Source: G965212025 sp965237985
GTDB lineage: Bacteria; Pseudomonadota; Gammaproteobacteria; Poriferisulfidales; Oxydemutatoraceae
Assembly: GCA_965237985.1 (NCBI GenBank)
Contig: OZ250161.1
Coordinates: forward strand, 124,001-188,000
Direction of reading: 5' to 3'
DNA: 64,000 bases
The first letter of the stretch is position 1, and every line of letters starts with the position of its first letter. Below, in pieces: positions 8,773 to 17,793 of the stretch. Position numbers and translations under genes: made by a program. The notes under the pieces were generated by a model that made no database searches, was not told where the DNA came from, and saw only the letters and a program-made list of their open reading frames with translations.

Positions 8773-9327
8773 GTGTGTATTGTGCGTATTGATGCTGCCA
8801 ACCTGATCTGGATCGATCTGGAAATGACCGGTCTTGACCCGGAAAACGATGCCATCCTGGAGATTTCCACGGCTGTCACTGACGCGCAGTTGCGGGAAAT
8901 GAAGCTTGGTCCCACGTTGCAAATCCACCAGTCCAAGAAAGTGCTTGGCAAAATGGATGAGTGGAACATCAGCCAGCACGGTGCTTCGGGCCTGTTGAAC
9001 AAGGTGCAGGAAAGCACATTGGAGTACGCGCAGGTAGAAACGGAGACCTTGCGTTTTCTAAAGCTTTGGGCAGTTCCTGGAAAGTCCCCCATGTGTGGTA
9101 AATCGATCTGTCAGGACCGCCGCTTTCTGGCTCGCCTGATGCCAGATTTGTGTGCGTTTTTTCACTACCGACACTTGGATGTCAGCACCTTGAGCGAACT
9201 GGCAAAGCGCTGGGCGCCGGAAGTGGAAAATGGCCTTGTGAAAGTTTCGACGCACCTGGCGCAGGATGACGTTCTTGCTGCCATCAAGCAACTCAAGCAC
9301 TACCGTAAGCACTTGATGAAGTGTTGA
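8773..9327 (+). CDS. orn: Oligoribonuclease
   Basis: Orn is the DEDDh 3'-5' exonuclease that finishes mRNA and cyclic-dinucleotide turnover by degrading 2-5-mers. The product is 184 aa against about 181 in E. coli. The first acidic motif DLEMTGLD covers residues 15-22. CGKSICQDRRF corresponds to the family's GNSIGQDRRF, FHYRHLDVSTL is conserved, and the final His/Asp pair lies in HLAQDDVLAAI. There is no ATG: GTG at 8773 or GTG at 8782 could start translation, with only a weak upstream purine tract. lepA follows 40 bp downstream. Confidence 0.95.
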   Translation: MCIVRIDAANLIWIDLEMTGLDPENDAILEISTAVTDAQLREMKLGPTLQIHQSKKVLGKMDEWNISQHGASGLLNKVQESTLEYAQVETETLRFLKLWAVPGKSPMCGKSICQDRRFLARLMPDLCAFFHYRHLDVSTLSELAKRWAPEVENGLVKVSTHLAQDDVLAAIKQLKHYRKHLMKC

Positions 9328-9367
9328 ATTTCATGGCGGTAATCCTTCACATGCATCGCCACAGGAA

Positions 9368-11179
9368 ATGACGGTTCATTCGCCACAACAGATTCGAAAT
9401 TTCTCGATCATTGCGCACATTGATCATGGCAAATCTACGCTTGCAGACCGCTTTATTGAACATTGCGGGGCGCTGGATGCGCGTAATCCTGATGAGCAGG
9501 TGCTGGATTCCATGGAACTCGAACGCGAACGCGGCATTACGATCAAAGCGCAATCCGTGCAACTGGATTACGTGTCGGATTCTGGGGAAAACTACCAGTT
9601 CAACTTGATCGATACCCCCGGGCACGTAGATTTCGGCTATGAAGTTTCCCGTGCTTTGGCTGCCTGTGAAGGATGTCTCCTGGTGGTGGATGCAGTGCAG
9701 GGCGTGCAGGCACAAACCATTGCGAATTGCTATCAGGCCATTGCCGAAAACCTGGAAGTGTTGCCAGTGATCAACAAGATAGACTTGACGGCGGCAGACC
9801 CGGAGCAAGTAAAGCAGGATATTGAGGAAATGATTGGCATTGACGCGACGAACGCGGCATTGGTCAGCGCACGTGATGGCACAGGAATCAGCGACCTGAT
9901 GGAACGAGTCGTGCGGCAGCTGCCGCCGCCTCAAGGCGTAGCGGATGCGCCGTTGAAAGCGTTGGTGGTGGATTCCTGGTTTGATCGCTATCAGGGAGTT
10001 GTGACACTGGTTCGAGTTGTCCAGGGGGTGATGTGCAAAGGAGACACAGTGAAGTTTTTCGGAACGGAACATTCTTACCGTGTCGAAGAACTCGGGGTGT
10101 TCAGACCGAAGCAAAGCGAAAAGGAGCGGCTGAGTTCTGGTGAGGTGGGTTACGTTATTGCCGGTGTAAAAGATATTTCCGAAGTCAGAGTCGGAGACAC
10201 GCTTACGCATAAAAAATTTCCTGCCGGAGAACTTTTGCCAGGATTTGCGAAAATTCAGCCCTTGGTGTTTGCCGGTTTTTTCCCGGTTCAGTCAGAGGAC
10301 TATGAGCGGCTTCGGGAGTCCCTTGTAAAACTGGCACTTAACGACGCTTCCCTGCATTATGAGAAAGAAGTATCCCAGGCACTCGGGTTTGGGTTTCGTT
10401 GCGGTTTTCTCGGCATGTTGCACATGGAAATCGTGCAGCAGCGGCTGGAGAGGGAATATCTGCTGAAGATTATCAGTACCGCGCCGACGGTCAGTTACCA
10501 GATTCTGGGCACCAACGGAGCGCTCCTGGAAGTTCGCAAGCCCGGAGATTTGCCTGATGCCGGCATGATCTCTGAAATTCGCGAACCGCTGGTGGACGTT
10601 TCCATCATCCTGCCGGAGAAATATGTTGGTGGCGTGATCACGTTGTGCATTCAAAAGCGTGGTCGGCAACGCAAGCTGCAGTACACCGGACGGCACGTTT
10701 CCTTGGGATTCACTATGCCGATGAGTGAAGTCATCAGAGATTTTTTTGATCGCCTGAAATCGGTGACCCGTGGCTATGCATCGTTTGATTACAAACCTGC
10801 GGGATACCAGGCAGGTGACTTAGTACGAATCGATGTGCTGCTGAATGGCGAGCGCGTCGACGCTTTGTCCATGATTGTGCACCGAAAGCATACCCGGCAC
10901 CTGGCTCAGGAGCTATGCCGAAAAATGAAAGACCTGATCCCGCGCCAACTGTACGACGTTGCCATCCAGGTTGCGATTGGCAGCCGGATCATTTCCCGTT
11001 CCACAACGAAAGCGCTGCGTAAGAACGTGACCGGCAAGTGTTATGGTGGCGACATTACACGCAAAAGGAAACTGCTGGATAAACAGAAAGCCGGGAAGAA
11101 GCGTTTGAAGCGTATTGGCCACGTGGAAGTCCCACAAGAAGCATTTCTGTCTATTTTGAAAGTTGAAAGCCGGACCTGA
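9368..11179 (+). CDS. lepA: Elongation factor 4 (back-translocating GTPase LepA)
   Basis: LepA is a ribosome-associated translational GTPase acting on stalled or mis-translocated ribosomes. The 603-aa product has the usual domain order. G1 is AHIDHGKST (16-24), then the switch region RGITIKAQ, G3 DTPGHVDFGYEV and G4 NKID. The EF-G-like domains and the LepA-specific C-terminal domain follow, ending RKRKLLDKQKAGKKR and VPQEAFLSIL. The start ATG has an adjacent AGGA. In many genomes lepA precedes lepB and rnc; here it is followed by folP instead. Confidence 0.97.
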   Translation: MTVHSPQQIRNFSIIAHIDHGKSTLADRFIEHCGALDARNPDEQVLDSMELERERGITIKAQSVQLDYVSDSGENYQFNLIDTPGHVDFGYEVSRALAACEGCLLVVDAVQGVQAQTIANCYQAIAENLEVLPVINKIDLTAADPEQVKQDIEEMIGIDATNAALVSARDGTGISDLMERVVRQLPPPQGVADAPLKALVVDSWFDRYQGVVTLVRVVQGVMCKGDTVKFFGTEHSYRVEELGVFRPKQSEKERLSSGEVGYVIAGVKDISEVRVGDTLTHKKFPAGELLPGFAKIQPLVFAGFFPVQSEDYERLRESLVKLALNDASLHYEKEVSQALGFGFRCGFLGMLHMEIVQQRLEREYLLKIISTAPTVSYQILGTNGALLEVRKPGDLPDAGMISEIREPLVDVSIILPEKYVGGVITLCIQKRGRQRKLQYTGRHVSLGFTMPMSEVIRDFFDRLKSVTRGYASFDYKPAGYQAGDLVRIDVLLNGERVDALSMIVHRKHTRHLAQELCRKMKDLIPRQLYDVAIQVAIGSRIISRSTTKALRKNVTGKCYGGDITRKRKLLDKQKAGKKRLKRIGHVEVPQEAFLSILKVESRT

Positions 11180-11315
11180 AACGAGCTTTCTTTACTGTTA
11201 TGCCAAGGCCGCGATGGGCCCGTTTATTCCAACCTTTAGCTGAAAGCAAAACCACACACGCCGGGCAGGTTGTGCTGAGAATGGCTTGGCAACGAACAGG
11301 ATTGACGGGGCCGCC

Positions 11316-12173
11316 ATGAATCGCATGGTCGCCGACGTGGATTTCTCGAAACCCTGCCTGATGGGGATCCTGAACATCACGCCGGACAGCTTTTCAGACG
11401 GTGGAAATTATCTGGACCCGCGCAAGGCCATTCAGCATGCTGAAGAAATGGTGGCGCAGGGGGCGGACATCATCGATGTCGGCGGGGAGTCGACCCGTCC
11501 TGGTTCCGAACGGGTTTCTGTTGCCGAGCAAAGGCACCGCGTGATTGACGTGATTTTTGCCATCAGGAAGGCTTTTCCACATATTCCAATCAGTATTGAC
11601 ACCACACAAAGCGCGGTCGCAGACGCGGCTTTGGCAGCTGGTGCCAGCATCCTGAATGATGTTTCCGCCGGCTGCGAAGACTCCGCCATGTTCCGACTTG
11701 CCGCAGAAAACAGGGCTTATTTATGCTTGATGCATAAGCAGGGTTCTCCGATGGACATGCAGGACAATCCACATTATGGAGACGTCGTGGCGGAAGTGGA
11801 AGAGTTTCTTTTGCAACGTGCAGAGGATGCGAAAAAATCCGGTGTTGATGACAACAAAATTCTTTTGGATCCAGGCATTGGTTTCGGAAAAACATTGCAA
11901 CATAATCTGGAATTGCTTGCCAATCTCCAAAGCTTGACCCGTCACGCTTACCCGGTTTTGCTGGGCGCAAGTCGTAAGCGTTTTATCGCCAGTCTTTCTC
12001 GAGGCGAATCTCCGGAACAAAGGGAGCCGGCCGGCTTGGCGACTACGGTTTACGGTTATTTAAGCGGAGTGAAAGTGTTTCGCGTTCACGATGTGGCAGC
12101 GCATCGCCAGGTTTTGCTTGCGACGAGTGCCATTCATGTCCACCGGGTGCCTGCCTGGGGTGATTTGCTTTAG
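11316..12173 (+). CDS. folP: Dihydropteroate synthase
   Basis: FolP condenses p-aminobenzoate with hydroxymethyl-dihydropterin diphosphate in folate synthesis and is the sulfonamide target. From the ATG at 11316 the protein has 285 aa. GILNITPDSFSDGG is at 17-30, DVGGESTRPG at about 54-63, and LDPGIGFGKT and GASRKRFI lie further on. The frame extends upstream to a TTG at 11286, and a second ATG lies at 11325, so the start is uncertain. The last dozen residues (HVHRVPAWGDLL) are read from a direct repeat shared with the thiE side. The natural C-terminus was probably modified by that duplication. Confidence 0.94.
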   Translation: MNRMVADVDFSKPCLMGILNITPDSFSDGGNYLDPRKAIQHAEEMVAQGADIIDVGGESTRPGSERVSVAEQRHRVIDVIFAIRKAFPHIPISIDTTQSAVADAALAAGASILNDVSAGCEDSAMFRLAAENRAYLCLMHKQGSPMDMQDNPHYGDVVAEVEEFLLQRAEDAKKSGVDDNKILLDPGIGFGKTLQHNLELLANLQSLTRHAYPVLLGASRKRFIASLSRGESPEQREPAGLATTVYGYLSGVKVFRVHDVAAHRQVLLATSAIHVHRVPAWGDLL

Positions 12174-12385
12174 GAACAACCCGGTCTGGTGATTGTGATG
12201 TCGCGGCATGGTTCCGGGACAGACCCGGCCGGTGCGCTCCCGGTGGAGAGATTTCATTGTCGTCCATCGTCATCCATCGTCATCCATGTTCACCGGGTGC
12301 CTGCTTGGGGTGATTTTCTTTGGGAACCGCCCGGTCTGGTGACTGTGCGGTGTCGCGGCATGGTTCCGGGACAGACCAGGCTGCA
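12135..12385. repeat. Direct repeat spanning the convergent folP and thiE ends
   Basis: Two diverged copies of about 95 bp lie at roughly 12135-12228 and 12287-12385. Both contain CACCGGGTGCCTGC, GGGGTGATTT, CCCGGTCTGGTGA and CGGCATGGTTCCGGGACAG. Between them the 10-mer CGTCATCCAT recurs at 12259-12289. The left copy ends folP and the right copy supplies the C-terminal codons of thiE from the other strand. Confidence 0.8.
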
Positions 12386-12992
12386 CCTGGTGCAGAAATT
12401 CCACTGGGTCGTCGGTTTCCAAGGCACTGATAAAAGCGAAAAACCTGTGACCGCTGGTATAAAGTTTGTACCAATTGTGCCGGTTCACCCCACCGATGAT
12501 GCACATCGGAATGCGTAGCGTTTGTTGAAATTCAGCCAGTTTTTTCAATGTAGTCCGGGGCGTGCGTTTTTTGGTCGGTGAAGCGAAAGGCGAACTGAAC
12601 GACACATAGTCTGCGCCCTGTGCCTGTGCCTGCAATGCCGTGTCCAGGCAGGTATAGCAGGAAATTCCAATGACACTATGGGCACCAAGCAGGAGCCGGG
12701 CGGTGGCAACATCCGGGTCGTCTGCCCCCAAATGCACTCCATGCGCCTTGGTGGCATGCGCAAGTACCGGGTCATCGTTTATGACCAAGTGCACTCCGTT
12801 TTTTTCACAGGCATTACGCAGGGCAATGATCTTCGCTAAATTGTGAAAAGCGTTTCCGGTTTTGTCTCGGTATTGCAGGATATTGAAACCCGTCGCAAGC
12901 AAGACATCCAGTTTTCGGGTATGCAACAGGCTGGCAAGCAGTTCTGGCGATAAAACGGGATAGGGGCCGGTGAGGATGGGTGATGTCAACAA
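12270..12992 (-). CDS. thiE: Thiamine-phosphate synthase
   Basis: ThiE joins HMP diphosphate and thiazole phosphate to thiamine phosphate. Recognisable elements are TGPYPVLSPELL at the N-terminus, ILQYRDK, INDDPVLAHATKAHGVHLGA, IGISCYT and CIIGGVNRHN. The frame is open further upstream, but those residues overlap thiD. The likely start is a TTG at 12992 or 12989, immediately after the thiD stop, which suggests coupled translation. The product (240 aa) is about 25-30 residues longer than usual. The extra tail from about QPGLSRNHAAT is encoded by the folP/thiE direct repeat. thiD and thiE form a minus-strand pair. Confidence 0.88.
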   Translation of the reverse strand: MLTSPILTGPYPVLSPELLASLLHTRKLDVLLATGFNILQYRDKTGNAFHNLAKIIALRNACEKNGVHLVINDDPVLAHATKAHGVHLGADDPDVATARLLLGAHSVIGISCYTCLDTALQAQAQGADYVSFSSPFASPTKKRTPRTTLKKLAEFQQTLRIPMCIIGGVNRHNWYKLYTSGHRFFAFISALETDDPVEFLHQVQPGLSRNHAATPHSHQTGRFPKKITPSRHPVNMDDDG

Positions 12993-12993
12993 G

Positions 12994-13773
12994 TCAACAG
13001 CGCTTTGGCAGCCATGTCCCTGTATTGCTTTGCATGGCGTTGAGAAGAGCGATGTACGTGAAATCCAGTGCTTTTTGTACAGCGGCTTCCAAAGGATTGG
13101 CGCAGGCCATGTACGTGGCAATCGCGCTTGCCAATGTGCAGCCACTGCCATGATAGGTGTGCCGGAGGCGGCGGCTGCGAAAAGTCCGTGTGGTTTTTTT
13201 TGTCTGGTACAGCCGATGAATCAATTCTTGCCGTGTGATTTTCACGCTGGTGACCAATATGGCGGTGCAACCAGAGTCGAGGAGGACCTGTGCTGCCATG
13301 TCGGCATTGTGGGTTCCTGGGGCCAGTGTCAGTGCTTCTTCGTAGTTGGGGGTCGCCAGGCATGCCATGGGCAACAACTGCTTTTGCAAAGCCGCGATTC
13401 CAGTTGTAGTGTTGAGTGACTGGCCGGTTCCAGCATTGATGACCGGGTCGACGACTAAAGGTACAGGTGGAAATTCCCGCAAGACCTCGCTGACTGTTTT
13501 CGCATGCGGCCCCAGCATTCCAGTTTTGATCAGAGAGATTTTGAACTCTGAAAAAACCGTTTGAATTTGAGCCCGCAAATCGCGGGCACTTATGGCCTGC
13601 CAGGAAAGGACTGCGTTTCCGCTTTGTGTGGTGTTGCAGGCAAGTGCACAGACCGGATGTCCCCCGCAGGCGGAAACCGTTTCTATGTCGGCCTGCAACC
13701 CGGCACCTCCGGTAGGATCGAATCCAGAAACGCATAGCACGACTGGTATTTTTCTGTTTTTTATTTTAACCAT
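12994..13773 (-). CDS. thiD: Hydroxymethylpyrimidine/phosphomethylpyrimidine kinase
   Basis: ThiD phosphorylates HMP twice, providing one of the ThiE substrates. The 259-aa product has the ribokinase-fold motifs CVSGFDPTGGAGLQAD (about 14-29), IKTGML, VVDPVINAGTG, TPNYEEA and the anion-hole GSGCTLASAIA. The ATG at 13773 lacks a strong ribosome-binding site. A 146-bp segment containing the first 14 or so codons and about 100 bp of upstream DNA is tandemly duplicated, so a second, dead start lies upstream. No TPP riboswitch core is visible ahead of it. A rubredoxin gene lies beyond on the other strand. Confidence 0.95.
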   Translation of the reverse strand: MVKIKNRKIPVVLCVSGFDPTGGAGLQADIETVSACGGHPVCALACNTTQSGNAVLSWQAISARDLRAQIQTVFSEFKISLIKTGMLGPHAKTVSEVLREFPPVPLVVDPVINAGTGQSLNTTTGIAALQKQLLPMACLATPNYEEALTLAPGTHNADMAAQVLLDSGCTAILVTSVKITRQELIHRLYQTKKTTRTFRSRRLRHTYHGSGCTLASAIATYMACANPLEAAVQKALDFTYIALLNAMQSNTGTWLPKRC

Positions 13774-14020
13774 GGCGACAGTTTAATGAGTACGACGACG
13801 CATTGTAGAAAATAACGGCGGTGCGCAAGGAAGGGTTTTTAGTGGCGTGGTATGCGCAGTGTTCGGTTGTCGTGAACGCATAGCACGACTGGTATTTTTC
13901 TGTTTTTTATTTTAACCATGGCGACAGTTTAATGAGTACGACGACGCATTGTAGAAAATAACGGCGGTGCGCAAGGAAGGGTTTTTAGTGGCGTGGTACG
14001 CGCAGTGTCCGGTTGTCGTG
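13731..14020. repeat. 146-bp tandem duplication of the thiD 5' end and promoter region
   Basis: Copy one begins at 13731 and copy two at 13877, both with CGCATAGCACGACTGG, and copy two ends at GTTGTCGTG near 14020. The copies differ at only a few positions (GGTATGCGC versus GGTACGCGC, GTTCGG versus GTCCGG). The unit covers the thiD start codon, about 14 codons and roughly 100 bp of upstream DNA, so any thiD promoter in it is now doubled. Confidence 0.92.
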
Positions 14021-14250
14021 TAGGAGAAGTTGGGAATATCCGGTTTTTGTTTCTGCTGACCTCACTCTGTATCAGGCACTCTGTCAAACCAGGGAGCCAA
14101 GCAGCCATGCTGCTTCCTGACGAAGACTGCCGCCGGGTAGAATAGCTCGCCTTGCAGTGCAAAGTTTGAAATGAAACTGTGTTTTGTAAGAATTGCCTGG
14201 CGTAGTTGTCTGTGGCGGAGGCGTTGGTTTTCCTGTTTGGAGTAGTCGAG

Positions 14251-14433
14251 ATGGCTTATAAAAAATGGATGTGCATGATATGTGGGTGGATTTACGATGA
14301 GGAGCATGGTGTTCCGGAAGACGGACTCGCTCCCGGCACACGGTGGCAGGATGTGCCGGATAATTGGACGTGTCCGGAATGTGGCGCAGCGAAAAGCGAT
14401 TTTGACATGATTGATGTCCCAGCGGACGAGTAA
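14251..14433 (+). CDS. Rubredoxin
   Basis: This 60-aa one-iron electron carrier has the four cysteine ligands as C8-x2-C11-G and C41-PE-C44-G, plus the typical GWIYDEEHG, DGLAPGTRW and FDMIDV segments. The frame is open upstream to 14206, but the ATG at 14251 has GGAG at 14239-14242 and gives the family N-terminus. A rubredoxin next to thiD is a common betaproteobacterial arrangement. The physiological partner cannot be told from here. Confidence 0.95.
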   Translation: MAYKKWMCMICGWIYDEEHGVPEDGLAPGTRWQDVPDNWTCPECGAAKSDFDMIDVPADE

Positions 14434-14504
14434 ACGGCAAATGGTTCCCTGAAGAACGATTTCCAACTCCTGTTGTTTTCCTGAAACGGCTGTTACATTC
14501 CCAC

Positions 14505-15836
14505 TTGCCACCTGAGCATTTCAGGCTTTGGCAAATCACGCTCCCCATGATGTTGACCGGCCTGTCGGTGCCGTTACTGGGGTTCGTGGACATGGCAGTA
14601 CTCGGTCACCTTGACGATTCGCTTTTTCTTGCCGCGGGAGCTGTCGGGATTGCCGTGATGCACTTTCTGTTCTGGCTTTTCGGGTTTTTGCGCATGGGCA
14701 CGACTGGGGTAATCGCGCAGTTGTATGGAAGAGGTGAGCACAAAACCTTGGTGCGGAGCTTTCATCAGGTGCTGTTTCTGGGATTGTCACTCGCTGCCAT
14801 TCTGATCCTGCTAAAAAAACCGTTGGTGGAACTGGTCTTGCTTTTGTACCATCCAGAGCAATCGTTCGGTGCTTTGATTTCCGATTATGTGGACATGCGG
14901 ATCTGGGCGGCACCGGCGACGTTCATTCATTTCATTGTCTGGGGGGTTTTTCTGGGCTTGCAAAAGCCGCTGTACCCGTTGGCGTTGATGGTTTTCATCA
15001 ACACCCTCAACGCTGTACTGGATGTGGTTTTTGTGTTTTTCTTGGGGCTTGACGTGACGGGTGTTGCTTTGGCTTCAGTGATTGCTGAATACAGTGGGCT
15101 GATACCGGCTTTCTGTTTTTTGAGACGTTCCTTCCCCGCCGGCATCAGGCCTTGGCGCGTTTCGGAATGGAGCAATGCCCAGCTATGGGCACTACTCTCT
15201 TTGAACTACTACCTGTTTCTGCGGACCTTGTTGCTGCTGTTTGCGTTTCTGTTTTTCAATCTGCAATCTGCCAGGCTGGGCACGTCGTATGTCGCAGCCA
15301 ATGCCATTTTGATCAATATGCTGATGTTTATGGCTTTTGCGCTTGATGGATTCGCCTATGCCATTGAAACCTTGATCGGTTATTGTGCAGGTCGCCGCGA
15401 CCTTGCGGGGGTGAAAAAGTTTTTGTCGGCGGGTTGGATTTGGGCGGCATTGCTGGGCGGCGGTTTCTCCTTGTTTTACTGGTTCAGTGGTGACTGGATT
15501 ATTTATTTGCTGACGGATCTGACCGAGGTGCGGGTGGTTGCAGAAGAATTTCTTCCCTGGATGGTGCTCATGCCGCTGCTGTGCGTGGCCCCCTTTTTTT
15601 ACGACGGCGTTTTTATTGGCCTACTGAAATTCAAGGCCATGCTGGTCTGCCTGGTATTTGCGACGATTGTGGTGTATTTGCCGCTTTGGTATTTTCTTTT
15701 CGAACTTGGCAACGACGGACTCTGGATAGCCATGAGTGCTTTCATGCTGACTCGTGGCCTGGTGCTTCATGTCTGGTACCTGTACGGGCGTGCCACCAAT
15801 ACGCTTTTTGCAAAGCCTGGAGGCAAAATTGTTTGA
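14505..15836 (+). CDS. MATE-family multidrug/cation exporter (DinF-like)
   Basis: This is an inner-membrane protein of about 443 aa with around 12 hydrophobic segments. The N-terminal signature LPMMLTGLSVPLLGFVDMAV and the segment FLRMGTTGVIAQLYGRG are typical of the DinF branch of MATE transporters. Further features are NTLNAVLDVVFVFFLGLDVTG and ALDGFAYAIETLIGYCAGRR. Such proteins exchange Na+ or H+ for cationic compounds; the substrate is unknown. The first usable codon is TTG at 14505. The frame stays open to about 14433 with plausible residues (FLKRLLHSHLPPEHF), so a non-AUG start further upstream is possible. trpC is convergent downstream. Confidence 0.9.
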   Translation: MPPEHFRLWQITLPMMLTGLSVPLLGFVDMAVLGHLDDSLFLAAGAVGIAVMHFLFWLFGFLRMGTTGVIAQLYGRGEHKTLVRSFHQVLFLGLSLAAILILLKKPLVELVLLLYHPEQSFGALISDYVDMRIWAAPATFIHFIVWGVFLGLQKPLYPLALMVFINTLNAVLDVVFVFFLGLDVTGVALASVIAEYSGLIPAFCFLRRSFPAGIRPWRVSEWSNAQLWALLSLNYYLFLRTLLLLFAFLFFNLQSARLGTSYVAANAILINMLMFMAFALDGFAYAIETLIGYCAGRRDLAGVKKFLSAGWIWAALLGGGFSLFYWFSGDWIIYLLTDLTEVRVVAEEFLPWMVLMPLLCVAPFFYDGVFIGLLKFKAMLVCLVFATIVVYLPLWYFLFELGNDGLWIAMSAFMLTRGLVLHVWYLYGRATNTLFAKPGGKIV

Positions 15837-15937
15837 GGCCGGTTGGATAGCCATGGTTCTCGGGATGATTCGACTGGAAGATTTGGAAGCAGTCTCTCTT
15901 GCGGGCAAGCGCGGTCCCGTTTTTTATGAAACGGTTT

Positions 15938-16762
15938 TCAGTGTGTTTCGTTTTTTCCGGTAATCTCCCGCAGTTTCTGCGTGGGGTTCTCCGCCTTCAA
16001 AAGTGCTTCCCCGACCAGGAAGGCATACACAGAAGCGGATTGCAGTTTGAGAACATCGGCACGGCTGTGAATGCCGCTTTCGCTGACTATAAGACAGTCG
16101 TTTGCCTGTGATATTTGGGGTGCCAGGCGCAAGGTGACATCCAGTCGTGTGGTGAAGTCACGCAGGTCACGATTGTTGATGCCGATCAATTTCAGCGCTT
16201 CGCCAATTTCAAGCGCATGCTCCAGGTCCGCTTCGTCGTGGATTTCCACTAAAGCGTCCATGCCGAGTTCACTTGTCTGGTGAAACAGATCGGCCAGTTG
16301 CTGGCCATCCAGCGCGCTGGCAATCAACAATAGCGCATCGGCACCGTAAGCCCGGCTTTCCATGATTTGCCAAGGGTCAATGATGAAGTCCTTGCGCAAG
16401 ACTGGCAAAAAACAGTACCGGCGTACCATGTCAAGGTGTACGCTTGAACCTTTGAAAAAATGTTCTTCCGTCAAAACCGAAAGGCAGATTGCACCGGCCT
16501 GCGCGTAATATCGTGCCAGATCCAGCGGTTCAAACGGTTCGCACAACACCCCGCGACTGGGGGAGGCGCGTTTGATTTCAGCAATGATCGCAGTTTCCTG
16601 CTTTTCTGTGGTGCGTTGCAAAGCGGCAATGAACCCGCGCGTGTTTCCTTGTTCCTCGCCTCGTTCCTTGAGTTCGGTCACTTGCCACCGCCTTTTGGCG
16701 GTCGCCAATGTTTCTTTTTTGTGCGCGAGTATTTTTCGCAGCAAGCCGTCCGGTTTTTTCAA
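15938..16762 (-). CDS. trpC: Indole-3-glycerol phosphate synthase
   Basis: TrpC closes the indole ring in tryptophan synthesis. Motifs are AEIKRASPS, VLTEEHFFKGS, VLRKDFIIDPWQI, LIGINNRDLRDF and VSESGIHSRADV. I place the start at the TTG at 16762, which overlaps the trpD stop as TTGA and follows AGGAAGGAAAG. This gives 274 aa starting MKKPDGLLRKILAHKKETL, matching the family start. An in-frame ATG at 16798 would add 12 residues inside trpD. It is the last gene of the rpe-trpEGDC operon; TrpF is not fused and is not in the window. Confidence 0.95.
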   Translation of the reverse strand: MKKPDGLLRKILAHKKETLATAKRRWQVTELKERGEEQGNTRGFIAALQRTTEKQETAIIAEIKRASPSRGVLCEPFEPLDLARYYAQAGAICLSVLTEEHFFKGSSVHLDMVRRYCFLPVLRKDFIIDPWQIMESRAYGADALLLIASALDGQQLADLFHQTSELGMDALVEIHDEADLEHALEIGEALKLIGINNRDLRDFTTRLDVTLRLAPQISQANDCLIVSESGIHSRADVLKLQSASVYAFLVGEALLKAENPTQKLREITGKNETH

Positions 16763-17793
16763 TTTCTTTCCTTCCTGAGTTGTGTTGTGGTTTCGCAAAG
16801 TGTCTGGAGGGTGTTTTCAGCAGCGCCGGATTGAATCGCCGCCAATGCGACGCGCACTCCCTGTTCAAGGGTTTTTGCCATCCCGGAAATGTAAATTGTT
16901 GCTCCGGCATTCATGGCCACCACGTCCCGTGCAGCCCCCGTTTCACCGGCGAATACCCGCTTTATGATCGCCAGACTTTCTGCCGGGCCAGAGGCTCTGA
17001 TGGTTTTTATGTCCGCCATGTCAAAGCCAAAAATTTGCGGGGAAAGCGTGTAGCTTGTTTCTTGGTCGCCAGTCCGTTCCACAACCCGGGTTTTCGCGCA
17101 AATGGATATTTCGTCCATCCCATCTTCGCCGTGTACCACCAGCACGTGGCGCACGCCGAGCTGGGTGGCTGCCCGTGCCATGGGCACCAGCCACGTTGTG
17201 TCGAACACGCCCAGTAAACGGGTATCGGCATGAGCAGGATTGACCAAGGGGCCGAGCAAGTTGAAAATCGTGGGCACTGACAAGGCTTTGCGTATGGGGG
17301 CGACGTGGCGCATGGCAGTGTGGTAGACAGGTGCAAAAAGAAAGCCCAGACCGGTTTGTTCAATGCACTGTATGACTTCGGAAGCCTGCAAGGCAATTTT
17401 GACTCCGGCGGCTTCCAGAACATCGGCGCTTCCGGTTGCACCTGACACGGCACGGTTGCCATGCTTGGCAATTTTGACTCCGGCGGCGGCAGCTACGATG
17501 GCAGCGGCGGTGGAGATATTAAAAGTGCCAGAAGCATCGCCACCTGTGCCGCAGGTGTCGGTCAAAGGTGCCGGCCAGGCCTCCGTCTGCTGGGTGAATT
17601 TTTGCAATGTCGCGGCCGCCGTGGCAATTTCTTCTGCAGTTTCTCTTTTTGCGCGCCAAGCGATCAAAAGTCCGGCCGTCTCCGCGGCACCAAGCTCACC
17701 CGACATCAGCGCGTTCATGACCGCTGTGACCTGTCCGATTTCCAGGTCCTGGTTGGCGAGCAGTGTTTCCAGGATTTTTTTATAGGCGGTCAT
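16759..17793 (-). CDS. trpD: Anthranilate phosphoribosyltransferase
   Basis: TrpD transfers phosphoribose from PRPP to anthranilate. The 344-aa product has the PRPP motif TDTCGTGGD at 78-86, KHGNR at 110-114, PTIFNLLGPLVNPA and VVHGEDGMDEIS, all as in functional enzymes. Its start overlaps the end of trpG by 14 bp and its stop overlaps the trpC start, so the genes are translationally linked. Confidence 0.96.
   Translation of the reverse strand: MTAYKKILETLLANQDLEIGQVTAVMNALMSGELGAAETAGLLIAWRAKRETAEEIATAAATLQKFTQQTEAWPAPLTDTCGTGGDASGTFNISTAAAIVAAAAGVKIAKHGNRAVSGATGSADVLEAAGVKIALQASEVIQCIEQTGLGFLFAPVYHTAMRHVAPIRKALSVPTIFNLLGPLVNPAHADTRLLGVFDTTWLVPMARAATQLGVRHVLVVHGEDGMDEISICAKTRVVERTGDQETSYTLSPQIFGFDMADIKTIRASGPAESLAIIKRVFAGETGAARDVVAMNAGATIYISGMAKTLEQGVRVALAAIQSGAAENTLQTLCETTTQLRKERN

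Noticed and set aside
13774..14250. TPP riboswitch upstream of thiD
   Set aside because: I looked for the conserved CUGAGA and ACC-UGAUC-type cores on the minus strand and did not find them.
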